Assembly: GCA_905250885.1 (NCBI GenBank)
Contig: CAJNOQ010000050.1
Location: 1 to 64,000, forward strand
Direction of reading: 5' to 3'
Source: Didymodactylos carnosus
Lineage: Eukaryota > Rotifera > Eurotatoria > Philodinida > Philodinidae
DNA length: 64,000 bases
Below the pieces are notes generated by a model, which worked only from the letters and a program-made list of their open reading frames with translations, ran no database searches and was not told the DNA's origin. Position numbers and translations under genes: made by a program. This document shows, one piece after another, positions 58,337 through 64,000 of the stretch. The number at the start of each line of letters is the position of its first letter. Position 1 is the stretch's first letter.

Positions 58337-61300
58337 GTGTCAAATTTTAATCAATATAATCAAATAAATCTGGACGTTCAGAAACAAGTTTTAACACCAA
58401 TTAATCCAACTGCTGCCGGATCGAACGATCAACAACAACAAATTCCTGTTGCAGTTGTCGCTGCGACTACTGATAATTCAGTCAGCAATAAAAAAAATTC
58501 AAAGTGGATAGCTCCAAGTTCTGTTCGTTATTGTGACGCTCAAAAAACACAAGAAGATCGACACAATGATTTGTTTCGTCGTTGCCGTGGTTTATTAAAT
58601 AAATTAACACCGGAAAAATTCGAGAAATTAAGTTTTGATCTGTTGAATATTGGGATCGATTCACCGAATGTGTAAGTTCTTTAGATAGTTACTTTCGAAC
58701 ATCAAATTATATCAATTTTTCAATATTTTAGATTAAAAGGCATAATTTTATTAATATTTGAAAAATCTCTAGCTGAGCCAAATTATTGTGGATTATATGC
58801 TGAATTATGTCTTCGATTGGATAAAGATGCACCAAATTTTGAACCAGCCGGATCAGCAATCAAAACATTTCGCCGTCTTCTGTTAGCAAAATGCGAATAT
58901 GAATTCGAGAATCGTGCTAAAACACCAGTACAGAACGGCAATGAATTTGTTGAATACGAAGAACAACAACAACAATCTGACCATCAACAACAACCAGCAT
59001 TGACAGCTAGTGAACTACGTATACAGGCAAAGAAAAAAGCTGTTGGAAATATTAAATTTATTGGTGAATTAGGTAAATTAAATTTGGTTTCTGAAGCGAT
59101 ATTGCACAAATGCATTAAAACATTATTAAAAAGTGGTAATAATGAAAGTTTAAATGAAAAATGTGAAGACTTAGAATGTTTAACAAAAATAATGCAAACG
59201 ATCGGTAAAAAATTGGACAACGAACAAGCAAAAAATTTAATGGACCAATATATAGAACGTATTAAAAAATTTCAAGCAAATAAAGATTTACCGTCTCGAA
59301 TAAGATATATATTGCAAGATGTTATCGAATTACGCGAGAATAATTGGATACCACGATTTGCACAAAGAGAAAACGAAACAAAATTAAACATTGAAGAATC
59401 AACAAATATACAAAAACAACACATACAGCAACAACAACCGATCTTTCCTTATCCATATGCGCAAAAATTTCAGCCTCCATCCGATATGATGTATCAAATG
59501 GGAAACAGACCGATGCGACCATCATTTCCTCGACAAATACAAAATCAACGCCAATATGATGCAACTTGGTCGAACATGACTCAAAATACTTCCACACAGC
59601 GCCCAATAGCACCTGCACGCTTGACAACAGGAGCTGTAAGCACTGGAATTGGTGCTACAAATGTTCCATTATCATCTGATCGATTCCAGTTTGAACGTTT
59701 AAATCCATTATTAACAGGTAATTTAAAATTAGTGTTCGCTTTTTTCTCTATGTTAATGTTTCTTGGGATGAATCAGTACTAAAAAAAATTGAGAAAAATT
59801 TGTTCTTTCACATAATGGTGTTAAACTTTTCCACTCGAGAATACTTTCAAAATATGAGCAGAGGTGCAGAATCTACCCGTGAGATTAGAAAATTTCCCTA
59901 GACAGAAAAGTTTTTGAAAAACTTCTCCGATATAATCCACTAATAGAATTTCTTTTTGCAATATATTTACAAAAAGATGTTCCAATTTTTCAAAAAATTT
60001 TCCAAAATCAATAAGTATTCCCCTGACAACCGTCGGAGCAAACAGACAGATTCTGCAACTTCGTATTACGAAGTTATTGTCTTTTTAGTGATTATTACAC
60101 TCAACGTCATTTTTGTTTTGTTCTAGGTAATCAACAACAGTCTTCACATTATCAACAACAACAAAGACAGCCCTCATCGTCTTATTTTCGTTCTTCACAG
60201 CCGTCAGTAGCCTCCTCCACGTCTCCAAAGACAAGAGGACAACAAACAACATATAAGAATAATTCAAACTTCAATCTCATGAATCCGTTTGAAACTAATA
60301 ATAATACTACCAACAATCATCGTACGTCGCCAACTATTTTAAGCGATAATAAATTAAAAACATCCCTTGAACAGACTAATGGTGACAAACGTCCATCACC
60401 CTCGACAACACCGCCCCTACCTAAACCAACAGTAACAGTTGTGAATGGTTCGTTTGGTGATGATGACAATAAAACAGTCTCTCAACCGAAACCATTTATA
60501 CGTCCTCCTTTGACATTAAATGGGCCAACGTCATTTACACCTACACCTCGCAGTTCTGCCCCACGGCCGCAAAGTCGAACTAAATCTTGGTTACCTACAG
60601 ATCGCGAAGCATCTCAAATGATTCCCATCCAAATGGAAAAACAACAAGCACCTCAAACTAATCGAACACAAATATCTAACACTTATTATAATACTGATAT
60701 CGTTGATAACCATCCGTTGACAAAACAACAAAGTAATTTATCATCACTGATAAAAACATCAATACCACCAACAGTAGTAACATCTCAACTGCAGAATGTC
60801 TCCGGAGTTTCTGCCAATTCATTGTCATTAGATGAATTACATGAAAAATACGACACATTTTTAACTAGTGTAAATGATATTGAAGTACTTATTCAAGAAA
60901 TACGTTGTTTAAAATTATCGAAAAGACAAACAATTGAATTTGGAGAATATATATTGATTAAATCTGTCTATAATCATAATAGAAACATCGACTCATTATG
61001 TAAATTATTACAAGAATTGTATAAAAATGGTTTATTTATAAATGAACAATGCATCCTTGTCATATCGAATATATTACTAAAAATAAATGATCATGAAAAA
61101 GATATCCCATTATTTAAATCAGAATTTTCATTTATTTTAGCAAAATTAATTTCATCAAGTTTAGATGAGAAACAGCTACCACCGCCAAAAAAACAGACAT
61201 CATCATCGAATTGTCTTTTATCACTGACTGATTTATGTAAAATACTAAAGGATGGCCAATATCATCCGTTATTTTTATTAGTTTTACAACAATTACAAGA

Positions 61301-62093
61301 TATTTATAATAATAATGAGGTGTATATGTATAATTTATTAGAAAAATCTAAAATTAATATGAGTGATATGTTACCACTTGGTGATAGAAAAGATGACTTG
61401 TTATTAAATGTTTTAGAAGATCGACGTTTAGCGTATTTATGTCCATATTTAAAATTTCGTTGTAAGCTCACTGAACAATTGCATTCAAATATCACAAATA
61501 GTGACTTAGAAACATTTATTGATGAACAGACAATAAATTATAACAAGCAAGATAAAAAATTTATCCAAACTCTCATCACATGTATCTGTGAAGCAGCTAT
61601 TGATTGTACAACAATACAAACTACAAATATCCAACAACGACCAGATAAACAGACGGTAGTAAAGGAAAAGCAAGAAATAGAAAAATATCGTCAATGTTTA
61701 CAAAAATATATCACGACTATTGATCAACAAGTTGAGGCATTATATGCATTACAATTATTAGCATATAAAAAACAATTCCCTAAAGAATTATTGTTAAGAT
61801 TATTTAAGTATTCATATGATTTTGATATTATTGAAGAGGATGCTTATTACAAATGGAAAGAAGATATTAACGATGATTATCCAGAGAAAGGCAAAGCTTT
61901 ATTTCAAGTGAATCAGTGGATAAAGTGGTTGGAAGGTGCAGAAGAAGAATCCGAATCTGATGAAACAACGCAACTAGCAGTAACAGCAACGAAATTAAAT
62001 GATATTTCGTCGGCGACTACAACAATTGAACAACAAAATCAGCAAGAACAATTGAAGGATACGATGATTAATGAAAATGGAAATGAGAATTAA
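58337..62093 (+). CDS. EIF4G2: Translation factor DAP5 / eIF4G2 / NAT1 (3 exons)
   Basis: Exons 58337-58671, 58732-59717 and 60127-62093 give about 1095 aa (human 907). DAP5 is an eIF4G relative that lacks the eIF4E-binding region and drives cap-independent and re-initiation translation. Seen in order: KWIAPSSVR (family KWIPARS), the MIF4G domain (about residues 70-330: RCRGLLNKLTPEKFEKLSF, AELCLRLDKDAPNF, GNIKFIGELGKLNLV, ELRENNWIPR), a long Gln/Pro/Ser-rich linker, an MA3 domain (about 675-790), and a C-terminal W2 domain (about 975-1050: PKELLLRLFKYSYDFDIIEE, DAYYKWKEDI, NQWIKWLEG). No eIF4E-binding motif is seen. The frame has no ATG before the MIF4G domain. A stop lies at 58256, so the start is probably a near-cognate codon: GTG at 58337 (A at -3) or CTG at 58370 (A at -3, G at +4). 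Human DAP5 starts at GUG. Confidence 0.93.
59860..60062. repeat. Inverted repeat within DAP5 intron 2
   Basis: CAGAGGTGCAGAATCTACCC near 59860 pairs with CAGATTCTGCAACTTCG near 60045-60062. The start CAGAGGTG is hAT-like, so this may be a decayed miniature element making up half of the 409-bp intron. No matching flanking 8-mers. Confidence 0.5.
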
Positions 62094-63185
62094 TGTATGT
62101 ATTATTTTCTTCAAAATTGTTATTACCATGTAGTATTAGTACCATATTCATCTCTAATCCATGTGTCCATATTTGATGCTCTTGCAGCTTGGGAAACGAA
62201 GTACCTCTATCAACTAGACTGATTAACGATTACTTTTATTCTATCTTCTAGACTGAAACTACATTGATAATAACGAACAACAAGGAAAAGTGCAATTGAT
62301 CTCTCTTTGTGTGTCACTTTCTGAGTGTTTTAAAAATGAGTAACCCATGTGCACAAATATGTTTGTTAAATTTTTTCGTTTCAAGCGTGTATATAGGTGA
62401 GTATGAACGAGACGAGTTGTTTATGTTTAAAAGCATGCTTTTTTGATTTCATTCTTGTAAATGCGTTTTTTTATGCTCAATAAAGAATTTTTTTCATTTG
62501 TTTTTAAAATCTCACAATCGCGGTTCTTTTTGTGCATGTCTAATTTGAGAATAAGCTTTTGTGTGCTGCGTTTGTAGTTTGACACAAGACAGTTAACTAG
62601 AGAAATGTCAATACTTTGACATTGCTTTTCCGTAATTAAAGCTGTCGATACTTTTCATTTTTTTTGCAAAAAAACAAAGTCCCAGTAATGTTTTTCTTTG
62701 CAGTCGACGTGAAATCAATCAGGGCAGATAGGATTTTCTTAATATTTCAGAAGGTGTTACATAAAAAGGCCCTCAGTAACGACAGGAACAACTGCCTAAC
62801 AGTAATCCAAATCATGCGATAAGAATCTACGCTGTTTTATATTTTATACGATTCTGTACGTAGATGGGGGAGAATTTCGTATTGTTGTTCTTGTTCTCTT
62901 TTTTTTGTAATAAAATTTGTTTCATTCTTTTCTTATTTGTTGTTGTTGTTAATGGGACTGCTTTCTCTTCTTGATTTGATCGAGATTTATTTCATGTAAT
63001 CGTTATGATTTTTCTTGGTTTTTTATCCTACATCCATTGTACACAATAAAAATAAAACTTTCGATACATTTAGTTAAAAACAAATGAAGTACATGGGACA
63101 AACTACTTGTTTTTACAACAACAAACTCTTCCTCACTTTTGACAGGTTTTCTGGATGACAAAGGACAATTTAACAAGCTACATAC
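62094..63185. other. DAP5 3' UTR, then intergenic
   Basis: AATAAA at 62479-62484 is the likely poly(A) signal, giving a 3' UTR of about 400 bp. Beyond it I see no gene. Confidence 0.6.
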
Positions 63186-63304
63186 TAGGTGTCCATCGGT
63201 TCGGTTAAACCGAAACCGAACTAACCGAAGAAATTTTATAATGTGCTCAGTTTTAAGTGAGCATCCATCGGTTTCGGTTAATAACCGAAATCGATGCGTG
63301 CCTA
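63186..63304. mobile_element. 119-bp hAT-type miniature element with perfect 8-bp target duplication
   Basis: CTACATAC occurs at 63178-63185 and again at 63305-63312, directly abutting both ends. The ends TAGGTGTCCATCGGTTCGGT and (reverse complement) TAGGCACGCATCGATTTCGG are imperfect inverted repeats. The word AACCGAAACCG/CGGTTTCGGTT occurs several times in both orientations, filling most of the element. There is no coding capacity. The intact duplication suggests a fairly recent insertion. Confidence 0.9.
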
Positions 63305-64000
63305 CTACATACATTAGTGATATTAAACGTTTTCCATATTCAAAACTGAAAAGAATAAGCACAATTCCAATAGAATTGTGTTAGTTATCAAATTTTCACA
63401 ATGTCTCATCCATGAACTATTAGATAATAATTTTTCGATTTCTTTTCAAATAATTAGGTGTATTCTAACGAAATCGGATATAAAATACATAATCTAGATT
63501 ATTTATCAATAGTTAAGTACTAAGTGCTAATCGATGCATGACACTCATGATATCATTATTTATTTCGTAGTTAATGTATTTTTTATGCAGAAGGTTCAAA
63601 CTGGGTTGTGAAGTAAGATTTTAAATAAGTGAGCTCTTGTGGATATTTAAACATCAGTCAATTTGCCATTATATTTTCAAACGTTGGCACTAATTGACAA
63701 TTAAATATAAGAATTGTTACTGACTGTTATTGTTGATCTAAAACAGGATAATTTAATGATAAAGGTGCTTTTGTAAAAATAACAAAAAATTTTCTTTTCT
63801 TTTGATCGATCGTCGAGTTTATTTAATTTAAAATGGCGAACAAGATATGATGCAAATGTTTCTTCGCTGTGAAGCTTGTTTAGTTACCTTTTTTCAACAA
63901 AAGATGCATTTTTTCGACAGTAGCTATATTAGTTTTATTAGTTTTATGAAAATAGGAAGTTTGATTTAAGCTCAGAATAAATAAGGACAACAGAGATTAT
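63305..64000. other. Intergenic, no gene seen
   Basis: AT-rich sequence to the window edge, without gene or repeat signal. Confidence 0.5.

Noticed and set aside
1-64000. CRISPR arrays, operons, ribosome binding sites, rRNA genes, retrovirus-like or LTR elements
   Set aside because: The spliced animal genes rule out bacterial features. No reverse transcriptase, integrase, capsid-like frame or paired long direct repeats were recognised.

Overview
The window is animal nuclear DNA: very AT-rich, with single-copy metazoan genes cut by canonical GT-AG introns, several only about 50-70 bases long. The gene set (glypican, a CBM21 protein-phosphatase-1 targeting subunit, NUDT9, PDCL, a dispanin-like protein, complex III subunit UQCR10, and the eIF4G-like factor DAP5/eIF4G2) is animal. 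The AT bias, compact introns and dense short inverted-repeat transposons fit a bdelloid-type rotifer, but that is inference; another small AT-rich invertebrate is not excluded.

Layout. 2.28-7.16 kb: a complete six-exon glypican-like gene (minus strand) with a Mutator-like DNA transposon (long terminal inverted repeats, perfect 9-bp target duplication) in its second intron. 7.2-23.1 kb: gene-poor, filled with inverted-repeat elements, a perfect 64-bp palindrome at 14.1 kb, and elements built from repeated self-complementary words at 11.7, 17.5, 18.3 and 18.7 kb. 23.15-25.45 kb: NUDT9 (plus, 8 exons, 332 codons) with a fold-back element in one intron. 26.43-28.0 kb: PDCL (minus, 9 exons, 295 codons), convergent with NUDT9. 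34.17-35.08 kb: a two-membrane-segment dispanin/CD225-like protein (plus). 36.42-36.72 kb: UQCR10 (plus, 69 codons). 38.85-50.25 kb: a long minus-strand gene for a glycogen-targeting PP1 subunit (RVxF motif and CBM21 domain), whose introns hold hAT-type miniature elements, a possible alternative last exon and a small plus-strand gene for a possible secreted peptide. 54.8-55.6 kb: a terminal-inverted-repeat element enclosing what looks like the last exon and poly(A) site of an unknown gene. 58.3-62.1 kb: DAP5/eIF4G2 (plus, 3 exons), apparently without an in-frame AUG at its start.

The genes are unrelated housekeeping and signalling genes, not an operon or pathway. No rRNA or convincing tRNA gene, no CRISPR array and no recognisable retrovirus-like or LTR element was found. 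The most unusual content is the crowd of miniature transposons. Several have hAT-type ends and 8-bp duplications, and several carry a private palindromic word repeated along the element. Other points of note are the non-AUG start of DAP5, the glypican with almost no Ser-Gly attachment sites, and the element that encloses an exon.
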